Shown here one piece after another: positions 16,667-24,122 of a stretch of 64,000 bases of DNA; position 1 is the stretch's first letter, and every line of letters starts with the position of its first letter. Location: positions 620,001 to 684,000 of the forward strand of contig NZ_JAYSGI010000002.1 in assembly GCF_041912895.1 (NCBI RefSeq), read 5' to 3'. The notes under the pieces are model-generated. The model was not told where the DNA came from. It searched no databases and saw only the letters and a list, made by a program, of their open reading frames with translations. The position numbers and the translations under genes were made by a program. The DNA is from Pelagerythrobacter sp041912895 (GTDB lineage Bacteria; Pseudomonadota; Alphaproteobacteria; Sphingomonadales; Sphingomonadaceae).

Positions 16667-16702
16667 CCGTTATCGTCACTGTGCACTGCACAAAGATAAC
16701 GG
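16667..16702. promoter_or_regulatory. Nested palindromes in the phaZ/ABC-exporter control region
   Basis: A perfect 13-bp palindrome TGTGCACTGCACA (16680-16692) lies inside a second inverted repeat, CCGTTATC (16667-16674) and GATAACGG (16695-16702). A further TTGCACAA is at 16654-16661. TGC-rich operators are typical of PhaR, the PHB-responsive regulator of phasin and PHB genes, so this may be a PhaR site. That link is inferred. Confidence 0.5.
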
Positions 16703-16740
16703 AAGGCGCCTTTCGAGGCGCCCAGCAGGGGAACGCGATC

Positions 16741-17985
16741 TTGCTTTACCATGCCTACGAACTTCAGCGCGCCTGGCTCAACGGCGCGAGCACCTGGGCC
16801 TCCATGGGAGCCGAGATGCTGACCAATCCGTACCTGCCGATGGGCTATACCGGGCTAGGGCCCGCCGCGGCTTCGGCGCTCGAGGTGTTCGCCCATGCCG
16901 CCGCGCCGCGCGGCAAGCCCGCGTTCGGAATCGAAACGGTGGAGGCGGGCGGGAAGAGCTGGCCGGTTGAAGAAGCGACCGTGGTCAACAAGCCGTTCGG
17001 CGATCTCAAGCGCTTCGTGCGCGAAGGGTTGCCCGACGATGCGCCGAAGCTGCTGATCGTCGCGCCGATGAGCGGACACTACGCCACGCTGCTGCGCGGC
17101 ACCGTGCAACGGATGGTGGAAAGCTGCGAGGTCTATATCACCGACTGGGCCGATGCGAAGACGGTGCCGCTGTCGGACGGGCGCTTCGACCTCGACGACT
17201 ACATCGATTACCTGATCGGCTTCCTGGAGCATATCGGGCCGGATGCGCACGTGATGGCGGTGTGCCAGCCTTCGGTCCCCGCATTGGCGGCGACGGCGCT
17301 GATGAACGCCGAAAAGCACCCCTGCCGTCCGGTGACGCTGACCATGATGGGTGGGCCGATCGACACGCGCGAGAGCCCGACCACGGTCAACGACGTGGCG
17401 ATGGACCGGCCGATCGAATGGTTCCGCCACACGGTGATCGCCACCGTGCCGATGCAGCATGGGGGCGCGGGGCGGAAGGTCTATCCCGGCTTCCTCCAGC
17501 TCGCGGGGTTCATGAGCATGAACCTCGGCCAGCACCTGCAGAGCCACTTCGAGATGTTCAAGCATCTGACCGCAGGCGACGACGACAGCGCGCAGGCAAC
17601 CAAGGACTTCTACGACGAATACCGCTCGGTCTGCGACATGACGGCCGAATTCTACCTCCAGACCGTGGAGGAGGTGTTCCAGAAGCATTCGCTGACCAAC
17701 GGCACTTTCGTCCACCGCGGCGAGGCGATCGATCTCGGCGCGATCCGCGACACCGCGATCCTCGCCATCGAAGGCGAGCGCGACGACATCTCCGGCATCG
17801 GGCAGACGAAGGCCGCGCTCAAGCTCGCGACCGGGCTGGCGGAGAGCAAGAAGCAATACCTGCTGGCGAAGGATGCGGGCCATTACGGCATCTTCAACGG
17901 CAGCAAGTGGCGCGACAGAATCGCTCCCGCGGTCGAGGAATTCCTCGCGAAACACGGCAAAGTGAAGCTCAAGGCTGCGGCCTGA
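16741..17985 (+). CDS. phaZ: Intracellular poly(3-hydroxybutyrate) depolymerase
   Basis: This enzyme releases hydroxybutyrate from stored PHB granules. The 414-residue protein matches the intracellular PhaZ family. The nucleophile motif is VCQPSVP, with Cys in place of the usual Ser, as in Ralstonia PhaZa1. A C-terminal Asp (IEGERDDISG) and His (DAGHYGIF) complete the triad. I chose a TTG start giving MLYHAYELQ, the conserved N-terminus, with AGGGGAA 8 nt upstream. An in-frame ATG at 16654 would add 29 unconserved residues. A GGCGCC hairpin and nested palindromes precede it. Confidence 0.9.
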   Translation: MLYHAYELQRAWLNGASTWASMGAEMLTNPYLPMGYTGLGPAAASALEVFAHAAAPRGKPAFGIETVEAGGKSWPVEEATVVNKPFGDLKRFVREGLPDDAPKLLIVAPMSGHYATLLRGTVQRMVESCEVYITDWADAKTVPLSDGRFDLDDYIDYLIGFLEHIGPDAHVMAVCQPSVPALAATALMNAEKHPCRPVTLTMMGGPIDTRESPTTVNDVAMDRPIEWFRHTVIATVPMQHGGAGRKVYPGFLQLAGFMSMNLGQHLQSHFEMFKHLTAGDDDSAQATKDFYDEYRSVCDMTAEFYLQTVEEVFQKHSLTNGTFVHRGEAIDLGAIRDTAILAIEGERDDISGIGQTKAALKLATGLAESKKQYLLAKDAGHYGIFNGSKWRDRIAPAVEEFLAKHGKVKLKAAA

Positions 17986-17992
17986 GAGAATT

Positions 17993-18125
17993 GGTTCACG
18001 CGGAGACGCAGAGACGGGGAGGAAGTTACGCTCACGGCGAAGCCGCCTTCTATCTGCAACCCCGTGTCGATCGCGACCGGCATGGATGATCGCCTGCGGC
18101 GCGTCTTCGCGTCTCCGCGTGAACC
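17993..18125. repeat. Long inverted repeat with GGTTCACGC ends, second locus
   Basis: The left arm GGTTCACGCGGAGACGCAG (from 17993) pairs with the right arm ending CGTCTCCGCGTGAACC (to 18125), enclosing about 84 bp. The outer GGTTCACGC is shared with the element at 7431-7598. It lies between the convergent phaZ and DUF4126 genes, so it may also act as a transcription terminator. No transposase is nearby. Confidence 0.75.
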
Positions 18126-18130
18126 CAAAT

Positions 18131-18730
18131 CTACGACTGCCGCTCGCGCTCTCGCCTGAAGATTCGCCGCAGCACCCGCCGCGCGGTCAGCAGCAGCCAC
18201 ACGGTGATCGCCAGCAAAACAAGCGCGATCCCGCCTGCGACGTACGGGTATTCGTAGGCCGCCCACAGCAGCCCGGCGGTCGCGATGTCCTCCGCGCTCG
18301 ATACCGCCACGTTGCTCACCGGCTCGGGGCTGGCGTTGACCACGCCGCGCGCGCTCGCCTTGCCCGCATGGGCCGCGAAGGCCGCGCCGCCGCCGAGCAG
18401 GAAGGCGATCACCTGCGCCGCCGGATCGGACGGGTCGACGATCGCCAGCGCCAGCAGCGCGCCGCCCACGGGCCGCACGAACGTGTGCACCGCATCCCAC
18501 ACCGAATCGAGCCACATCACCTTGTCGGCGAGAAATTCGGCCAGCGCCGCGAGCGCGGCCACGCCCATCACCCAAGGGTTCGCCAGCACGTCCAGCGCGG
18601 CGAGATATTCAGGCAGGGGCAGCGCGCCAAGCCGCATCGCCAGCCCGGTCGCGAATAGGCACAGATAGAGCCGCCATCCGGCGAGCAGGCTGACGCTGCC
18701 CGCGATCCCGATGATTTCCATCACGCCCAT
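18131..18730 (-). CDS. DUF4126 family membrane protein
   Basis: This 199-residue protein has about five hydrophobic helices. The family pattern is clear: LLAGWRLYLCLFATGLAMRLG, EFLADKVMWLDSVWDAVHTFVRPVGGALLA and a glycine/alanine-rich helix. It ends with a very basic tail (RRVLRRIFRRERERQ). Start at codon 1 or codon 4 (MEIIGIAG) are both possible. The function is unknown. Confidence 0.8.
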   Translation of the reverse strand: MGVMEIIGIAGSVSLLAGWRLYLCLFATGLAMRLGALPLPEYLAALDVLANPWVMGVAALAALAEFLADKVMWLDSVWDAVHTFVRPVGGALLALAIVDPSDPAAQVIAFLLGGGAAFAAHAGKASARGVVNASPEPVSNVAVSSAEDIATAGLLWAAYEYPYVAGGIALVLLAITVWLLLTARRVLRRIFRRERERQS

Positions 18731-18783
18731 GGCTCATCTCCTCGACGCACGAGAATGCGCCCGCATGGCCGGGTGGGCAAGGT

Positions 18784-19416
18784 CTAGCGGGCGTCGCCGA
18801 CGATGCGGGCTTCGTCCGTGCCGCAGCGGAAGGCGGCGGCGCGGGTGTCGGCGATCTCGCGCGCGACGCGGTTGGCGTCCGCCGTGTCCCCCGCGATCTG
18901 GGCCACGCGGCAACCGGGTGCGCCCGCGCGGCCGATCTTCTCGATCGCGAGCACGGTGCGCCCTGCGCTGCCCGGCGCGACATCGCGATAACGGAAGATC
19001 ACCGCGAACGGCGTGCCGTCGTTCGTGCGCCATTCGATGCGATCGGCGATCTCGTTGAATGCGCCGATGGTCATGAATTCCTCGCCGTCCACCCCGGCGT
19101 CGAGGTCGAAGCGCCCGTCGCCGTGGTGGGCGAACAGCGGGATGCCTTCCCGGCCCGGGCAGGCGTAGTCGACGCCGGTTCCCTCGGGCTGCTCCGCCGT
19201 CACCCGGCAGGCGGCGAGGTCGAAATCGGAATAGACCGAGGCGTAGCCGCCGGTTTCCGCCGGAGTATCGGTTGCCCCGACTGCGGGCGTAGCCCGTTTC
19301 ACTGGTGTCGCAGGCTCGGGCGTCTCGGTTTTGGGTGCCTGCTCCGGCGGGTCCTGCGAACAGGCGGCGAGCCCGAGGGCGGCGGTGCAGGCGGCAAAAG
19401 CGAACGGGCGGCGCAT
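18784..19416 (-). CDS. Predicted lipoprotein, unknown function
   Basis: The chosen ATG is preceded by AGAGGAG and gives MRRPFAFAACTAALGLAAC, a lipoprotein signal with lipobox LAAC. A Pro/Thr-rich linker (about residues 20-55) leads into a folded domain with cysteines in LAACRVT, YACPGREG, PGCRVAQ and FRCGTDE, probably disulphide-bonded in the periplasm. Similar proteins recur as hypotheticals in Erythrobacteraceae. The role is unknown. Confidence 0.75.
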   Translation of the reverse strand: MRRPFAFAACTAALGLAACSQDPPEQAPKTETPEPATPVKRATPAVGATDTPAETGGYASVYSDFDLAACRVTAEQPEGTGVDYACPGREGIPLFAHHGDGRFDLDAGVDGEEFMTIGAFNEIADRIEWRTNDGTPFAVIFRYRDVAPGSAGRTVLAIEKIGRAGAPGCRVAQIAGDTADANRVAREIADTRAAAFRCGTDEARIVGDAR

Positions 19417-19491
19417 GGCATTCTCCTCTGGCGAGAAGAACGCACGAGCCGCCCGCCCGTTCATTTTCCGGCGTTCATTTCCGGGTGTCGG

Positions 19492-20673
19492 TCAGAGGAC
19501 TTCGAACATTCCCGCCGCGCCCATGCCGCCGCCGACGCACATCGTCACGACGACGTATTTCGCGCCGCGGCGCTTGCCTTCGATCAGCGCGTGGCCGGTG
19601 CAGCGCGCGCCGGTCATGCCGTAGGGGTGGCCGATCGAGATCGAGCCGCCGTTGACGTTGAGCAGCTCGTTGGGGATGCCCAGCTTGTCGCGGCAATAGA
19701 GCACCTGCACCGCGAACGCTTCGTTCAACTCCCACAGGCCGACGTCTTCCAGCTTCACGCCGGTGCGCTCGAGCAGCTTGGGAATCGCGAAGACCGGGCC
19801 GATGCCCATCTCGTCGGGCTCGGTGCCCGCGACCGCCATGCCGACATAGCGGCCGAGCGGCGTCAGGCCCTTCTTCTCGGCGACCTTGGCTTCCATCAGC
19901 ACGCTGGCCGAGGAGCCGTCCGAAAGCTGCGAAGCATTGCCCGCGGTGATCGTGGTGCCGGGGCCCATCACCGGCTGGAGCGCGGAAAGGCCTTCCAACG
20001 TGGTTTCGGGGCGGTTGCCCTCGTCCTTGGCGATCGTGACCTCCTTGTCGGAAATCTCGCCGGTTTCCTTGTTCTGGACTTTCATCGTGGTGCTGACCGC
20101 CACGATCTCGTCGTCGAACTTGCCTTCGGCCTGCGCGGCGGCGGTGCGCTGCTGCGATTGCAGCGCGTATTCGTCCTGCGCCTCGCGGCTGATGCCGTAG
20201 CGCTGGGCGACCGTCTCGGCGGTCTGGAGCATCGGCATGTAGATCGCACCGTGCATCGCCAGCAGCTCGGGGTCAGGCTGCACGCGCATTTCTTTCGTCT
20301 GCACGAGCGAGATCGATTCCTGCCCGCCCGCGGCGACCACGTCCATATTGTCGATCATGATCTGCTTCGCCGCGGTGGCGATCGACATCAGGCCGGACGA
20401 ACACTGGCGGTCGATCGTCATGCCCGAAACCGAAGTCGGGCAACCGGCGCGCAAGGCGACCTGGCGGGCGAGGTTGCCCGCCTGCGCGCCCTGCTGCAGC
20501 GCGGAGCCCCACAGCACGTCGTCGATCTCGGCCGGATCGATCCCGGCGCGCTCGATCGCGGGCTTCAGCGAATGGGCGCCCAGCGTGGCGCCGGGGGTGG
20601 CGTTGAACCCGCCCTTGTAGGCGCGGCCGATGGCGGTGCGGGCGGTGGAAACGATGACTGCGTCGCGGGACAT
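19492..20673 (-). CDS. Acetyl-CoA C-acyltransferase (thiolase)
   Basis: This is a 393-residue thiolase that cleaves or forms 3-ketoacyl-CoA. The active-site cysteine lies in DRQCSSGLMS (about residue 90), the catalytic histidine in GGSISIGHPYGMTGAR, and the second cysteine in MCVGGGMGAAG. The insert and the ELNEAFAVQ motif fit the degradative FadA-like group better than the biosynthetic PhaA, but the exact chain-length preference cannot be read from the sequence. The MaoC-type hydratase gene lies 51 nt upstream on the same strand, suggesting joint work in fatty-acid or PHB-related metabolism. Confidence 0.92.
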   Translation of the reverse strand: MSRDAVIVSTARTAIGRAYKGGFNATPGATLGAHSLKPAIERAGIDPAEIDDVLWGSALQQGAQAGNLARQVALRAGCPTSVSGMTIDRQCSSGLMSIATAAKQIMIDNMDVVAAGGQESISLVQTKEMRVQPDPELLAMHGAIYMPMLQTAETVAQRYGISREAQDEYALQSQQRTAAAQAEGKFDDEIVAVSTTMKVQNKETGEISDKEVTIAKDEGNRPETTLEGLSALQPVMGPGTTITAGNASQLSDGSSASVLMEAKVAEKKGLTPLGRYVGMAVAGTEPDEMGIGPVFAIPKLLERTGVKLEDVGLWELNEAFAVQVLYCRDKLGIPNELLNVNGGSISIGHPYGMTGARCTGHALIEGKRRGAKYVVVTMCVGGGMGAAGMFEVL

Positions 20674-20724
20674 AGGAATGCTCCTTTGAAGGACAAAAGT
20701 CCTCTCCCCTTCAGGGGAGAGGAG

Positions 20725-21174
20725 TTACACGAAGAACTGCGCGATCCACTCGGCGATCAGCGCGGGCTTGTCCTCGCCTTCGATCTCGATCGTGACTTCG
20801 TGCGTCTGCTGCCACTGGCCGGGGCGCTTCTCGACGAGTTCGAGCAGCTTCCAGTGGCCGCGGATGCGCTTGCCGCTTTTGACGGGATTGATGAAGCGGG
20901 TTTTGTTGCCGCCGTAATTGACGCCCATCTTCACGCCGTCGACCTTCGGCAGGTCCGAATTGGCGCTGAGATAGGGGATCATCGACAGCGTGAGGAAACC
21001 GTGCGCGATCGTCCCGCCGAACGGCGTCATCTTCGCTTTTTCCTCGTCGACGTGAATGAACTGGTGATCGCCGGTAGCGTCGGCGAACAGATTGATGCGA
21101 TCCTGGTCCATCTCGACCCACTCGCTGGTGCCGATGTTCTGCCCGACCTTGCCTGCCAATTCCTGCGGGGTCAT
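20725..21174 (-). CDS. MaoC-like (R)-hydratase/dehydratase
   Basis: This 149-residue hot-dog-fold protein carries the hydratase motif: ATGDHQFIHVDEEKAKMTPFGGTIAHGFLTLSM, where Asp, His and the Gly-x-x-x-x-His-Gly segment form the active site. It probably hydrates enoyl-CoA to 3-hydroxyacyl-CoA. It is upstream of the thiolase on the same strand. A PHB-linked role is plausible because phaZ and phaB are on the same window, but is not shown. Confidence 0.88.
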   Translation of the reverse strand: MTPQELAGKVGQNIGTSEWVEMDQDRINLFADATGDHQFIHVDEEKAKMTPFGGTIAHGFLTLSMIPYLSANSDLPKVDGVKMGVNYGGNKTRFINPVKSGKRIRGHWKLLELVEKRPGQWQQTHEVTIEIEGEDKPALIAEWIAQFFV

Positions 21175-21236
21175 GCGCCTCTCTCCTTCGCCGCGATATG
21201 CCTACGAAACGGCGGCTTCATGGCGCATGAAATGGC

Positions 21237-22634
21237 CTAGCGCAACGCGCCCGCTCCTGCCGCTACGGCATCGCGGCGGCCTGCGGCCGACTGGCGCCGC
21301 CGCGCGGCCACCCGTGCATCCCGACCGCGCGAATCGAGCCGCTTGCAATAGCTCCACAGCCCGATCTGCAAGCCGATCAGCATCAGCACGAAAGGCTGGT
21401 AGGCGATCCCCTGGAACACCGAACCCACGAGATAGATCGCCTGTCCGACCTGCAGCGCGCTGGCGAGCGGCGCCTGCCACTGTTCGCCTGTGCCGCCGCG
21501 TTCGCGCCAGCGGCGCCGGATGCGCTCCATCTGCCACAGCCCGAGCGCGTGGATCCACAGCCACAGGCCGAGCCCCGGCCAGCCCTGCTCGCCCAGCATC
21601 TCGAAGATCGCCGAGTGGTAGGCGCGCGCCTTGTCTTCCACCTGGCGATATTCGATCGCGGTGGTGTTGCCCTGCTCCACCACCACCGGCAGGCGATAGG
21701 TGAAGGTGTTGCCGCGATAGGCGTCGAACCCGCCGCCGAAGGGATTGTCCGCCACGTAGTCGAACGTCCATTGCCATACCGCCACGCGGGTGGAGGCGGA
21801 CTGGTCCTGATCGTGGCTGCCGATCGTCGCCATCCGCTGGTAGTAGCTCTGCGGCACGAAAGGCAGCGCCAGCAGCCCGAGCGCTGCGCCCGCGACGATG
21901 AAGGTCATCCGCCGCTTCACGTCGCGCAGCGCGATCACCGCGAGCACGCCGATGCACAGCAGGCCGGTGCGCGCCTCGGTGCCGATCGGGATCAGCAGGC
22001 AGGCGAAGATCAGCGCGTAGGCGAAGGTCTTCACCCGCCAGTCGGGCGGGAACACCGTGCCGTGGCGGGTGAACCACACGATCAGCGGAATGATCGCGAT
22101 CGAGACCGTCGCCAGCGTCGAGCTTTCGTACATCCCCGAGTTGTCGTTGACGAAGAAATAGAGCGAAGCGTAGCCGCCCCCACCGGTCGCGGTCTTCATC
22201 CCCGCGCTGATGATGATCGCGCCCACGGTCAGCACCATGATCAGCGCCGCACCCTCGAGCCGCAGGCGGGTGGTGAGCGTCATCGGCAGGAAGATCGCGA
22301 ACACCAGCGCCTTCCACACCCAATCCCATTTTTCCTGCGCCATCAGCGGGAAATCGGCGGTCTGCGTGGTCCAGAAGCAATAGGCGAGCAGCAGCGCCAT
22401 TAGCACCTGCCGGAACGTCACCCGCATGCTTTTCTTGTCGTCGGTCAGCAGCCACCCCGCGAACGCCGCGCAGAACGCGATCAGCGAGATCGGCAGCGCG
22501 GAAGTGATCGACCAGCCGATCTTCTGCGGGGCGAGGATATCGATGTAGAGATAGGCCAGCACCCACACGAACGGGCGGCGAAAGCCGATGGCGAGGAACG
22601 CCATGACGAAGCCGAACAGCGCGAGATCAAGCAT
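21237..22634 (-). CDS. Putative O-glycosylation ligase, exosortase A-associated
   Basis: This is a polytopic membrane protein of the O-antigen ligase/polymerase superfamily, 465 residues with about ten hydrophobic segments. The N-terminus ALFGFVMAFLAIGFRRPFVWVLAYLYIDILAPQ-like stretch and a large periplasmic loop containing ADNPFGGGFDAYRGN are typical of the group that accompanies exosortase A (XrtA) and PEP-CTERM systems. It probably polymerises or ligates an exopolysaccharide. The C-terminal ~30 residues are Arg/Ala-rich and may be translated read-through of little importance. Its start overlaps the stop of a 50-residue ORF. A matching glycosyltransferase is divergent from it. Confidence 0.85.
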   Translation of the reverse strand: MLDLALFGFVMAFLAIGFRRPFVWVLAYLYIDILAPQKIGWSITSALPISLIAFCAAFAGWLLTDDKKSMRVTFRQVLMALLLAYCFWTTQTADFPLMAQEKWDWVWKALVFAIFLPMTLTTRLRLEGAALIMVLTVGAIIISAGMKTATGGGGYASLYFFVNDNSGMYESSTLATVSIAIIPLIVWFTRHGTVFPPDWRVKTFAYALIFACLLIPIGTEARTGLLCIGVLAVIALRDVKRRMTFIVAGAALGLLALPFVPQSYYQRMATIGSHDQDQSASTRVAVWQWTFDYVADNPFGGGFDAYRGNTFTYRLPVVVEQGNTTAIEYRQVEDKARAYHSAIFEMLGEQGWPGLGLWLWIHALGLWQMERIRRRWRERGGTGEQWQAPLASALQVGQAIYLVGSVFQGIAYQPFVLMLIGLQIGLWSYCKRLDSRGRDARVAARRRQSAAGRRDAVAAGAGALR

Positions 22635-22779
22635 CGCGCTGGTCCGCTTGGTTCTCTTGTGTGCCGTTGTGCGCGTCGTCGAACGCCGGATCGCGGTCGG
22701 TCGCGTCGCTGCCCGCCAGCCGCAGCAGCGCGAGCGCGAGCAGCGCGTGGACCAGGGCGAGGGCGAAATAGTCGATCAA
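22627..22779 (-). CDS. 50-residue predicted membrane microprotein
   Basis: This short frame starts with TTG and reads MIDYFALALVHALLALALLR, one strong hydrophobic helix, followed by an acidic, polar tail (SDATDRDPAFDDAHNGT...). Its TGA stop overlaps the ATG of the exosortase-associated ligase (8 bases shared), which suggests translational coupling. No ATG or GTG start is available before the upstream stop. It may assist the ligase or the XrtA pathway. Alternatively it is a leader ORF. Confidence 0.55.
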   Translation of the reverse strand: MIDYFALALVHALLALALLRLAGSDATDRDPAFDDAHNGTQENQADQRDA

Positions 22780-22868
22780 CCGGCGATGCTTTCCAAAGGG
22801 CGCGCCGGGCGGGCCTAGCAGCGGCCGGTTGACGCGCCGTTAAGCTTGTCGTGGCACGACGCGCGGGC

Positions 22869-24098
22869 ATGACCCGGGTGCTCCACATCCTCGATCACTC
22901 GCTGCCGCTCCACAGCGGCTACACCTTCCGCACGCGCGCGATCCTCAAGGCGCAGCAGGCGGCGGGGCTGGACGTGCGCGGCGTTACCGGATTGCGCCAT
23001 GCGGGTGGCGACGAGAGCGTGGAAACGGTGGACAGCCTGACCTTCCACCGCACGTCCGGCGCAGCGTCCGGCCCGCCGGGCCTTCGCGAATGGCGCGAGA
23101 TCGCGCGCTTCGCCGATGGTATCGAGCGCGCCGTGCGCGAATGGCGGCCCGACGTGCTCCATGCGCATTCGCCCGCGCTGTGCGGGCTGGCCGCACTCAA
23201 GGTCGCGCGGCGGCATGGCATTCCGCTGGTGTACGAGATTCGCGCATTCTGGGAAGACGCCGCGGTCGGCAACGGCACCGGGCGCGAAGGATCGCTCAAG
23301 TATCGCCTGACGCGCGCGCTGGAGAACCGCGCCGTGGCAGGCGCCGACGCAGTATTCACGATCTGCGCGGGACTGCGCGACGATCTGCTGGCGCGCGGCG
23401 TTTCGCCCGAAAAAGTCGCCTTGTCGCCCAACGGCGTCGACCTTTCGCTGTTCGGCGATCCGCCGCCGCGCGACCACGCGCTCGCCGCCGAACTGGGGCT
23501 GGGCGACGGCCCGGTGATCGGCTTCATCGGCAGCTTCTACGACTACGAGGGGCTGGACGACCTGATCGCCGCGCTGCCGTCGTTGCGCGAGCGTGCGCCC
23601 GGCGCGCAATTGCTGCTTGTCGGCGGCGGGCCGATGGACCATGCCCTGCGCGCGCAGGCCGCGGCGAGCCCGGCGGCGGACGCGATCCACTTCACCGGGC
23701 GCGTGCCGCACCACGCGGTCGAGCGATACTATTCGCTGATCGACGTGCTCGCCTATCCGCGCAAGCGCAGCCGGCTGACCGACCTCGTCACGCCATTGAA
23801 GCCGCTGGAGGCGATGGCGCAGCGCCGCCTCGTCGCCGCGTCCGACGTCGGCGGGCATCGCGAACTGATCGCCGACGGCGAAACCGGAACGCTGTTCGCC
23901 CCCGACGATCCCATCGCTTGCGCCGCCGCGCTCGCGGGCCTGCTGGCCGATCGCGCCGGATGGGATGCCATGCGCGAGCGCGCCCGCGCGCATGTCGCCG
24001 CACACCACGACTGGGGGCGCAACGTCAGTCGTTATCAAGTCGTTTACCATCGTCTGCTAGCCGATGAGGCGAATGGGGCAATTTCCGCCGCCGCCTGA
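22869..24098 (+). CDS. Glycosyltransferase, exosortase A system-associated (GT4 type)
   Basis: This is a cytoplasmic family-4 glycosyltransferase of 409 residues. The N-terminus TRVLHILDHSLPLHSGYTFRT is the hallmark of the XrtA-associated group. The C-terminal domain holds VGGHRELIADGETGTLFAPDD, with the E-x7-E-type nucleotide-sugar motif. It probably adds a sugar to a lipid-linked precursor of the polysaccharide handled by the divergent ligase. The ATG was preferred over a GTG six codons upstream because it matches the family N-terminus. Confidence 0.88.
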   Translation: MTRVLHILDHSLPLHSGYTFRTRAILKAQQAAGLDVRGVTGLRHAGGDESVETVDSLTFHRTSGAASGPPGLREWREIARFADGIERAVREWRPDVLHAHSPALCGLAALKVARRHGIPLVYEIRAFWEDAAVGNGTGREGSLKYRLTRALENRAVAGADAVFTICAGLRDDLLARGVSPEKVALSPNGVDLSLFGDPPPRDHALAAELGLGDGPVIGFIGSFYDYEGLDDLIAALPSLRERAPGAQLLLVGGGPMDHALRAQAAASPAADAIHFTGRVPHHAVERYYSLIDVLAYPRKRSRLTDLVTPLKPLEAMAQRRLVAASDVGGHRELIADGETGTLFAPDDPIACAAALAGLLADRAGWDAMRERARAHVAAHHDWGRNVSRYQVVYHRLLADEANGAISAAA

Positions 24099-24122
24099 AG
24101 TGCGCGGCGGCCCGCAACGGGG

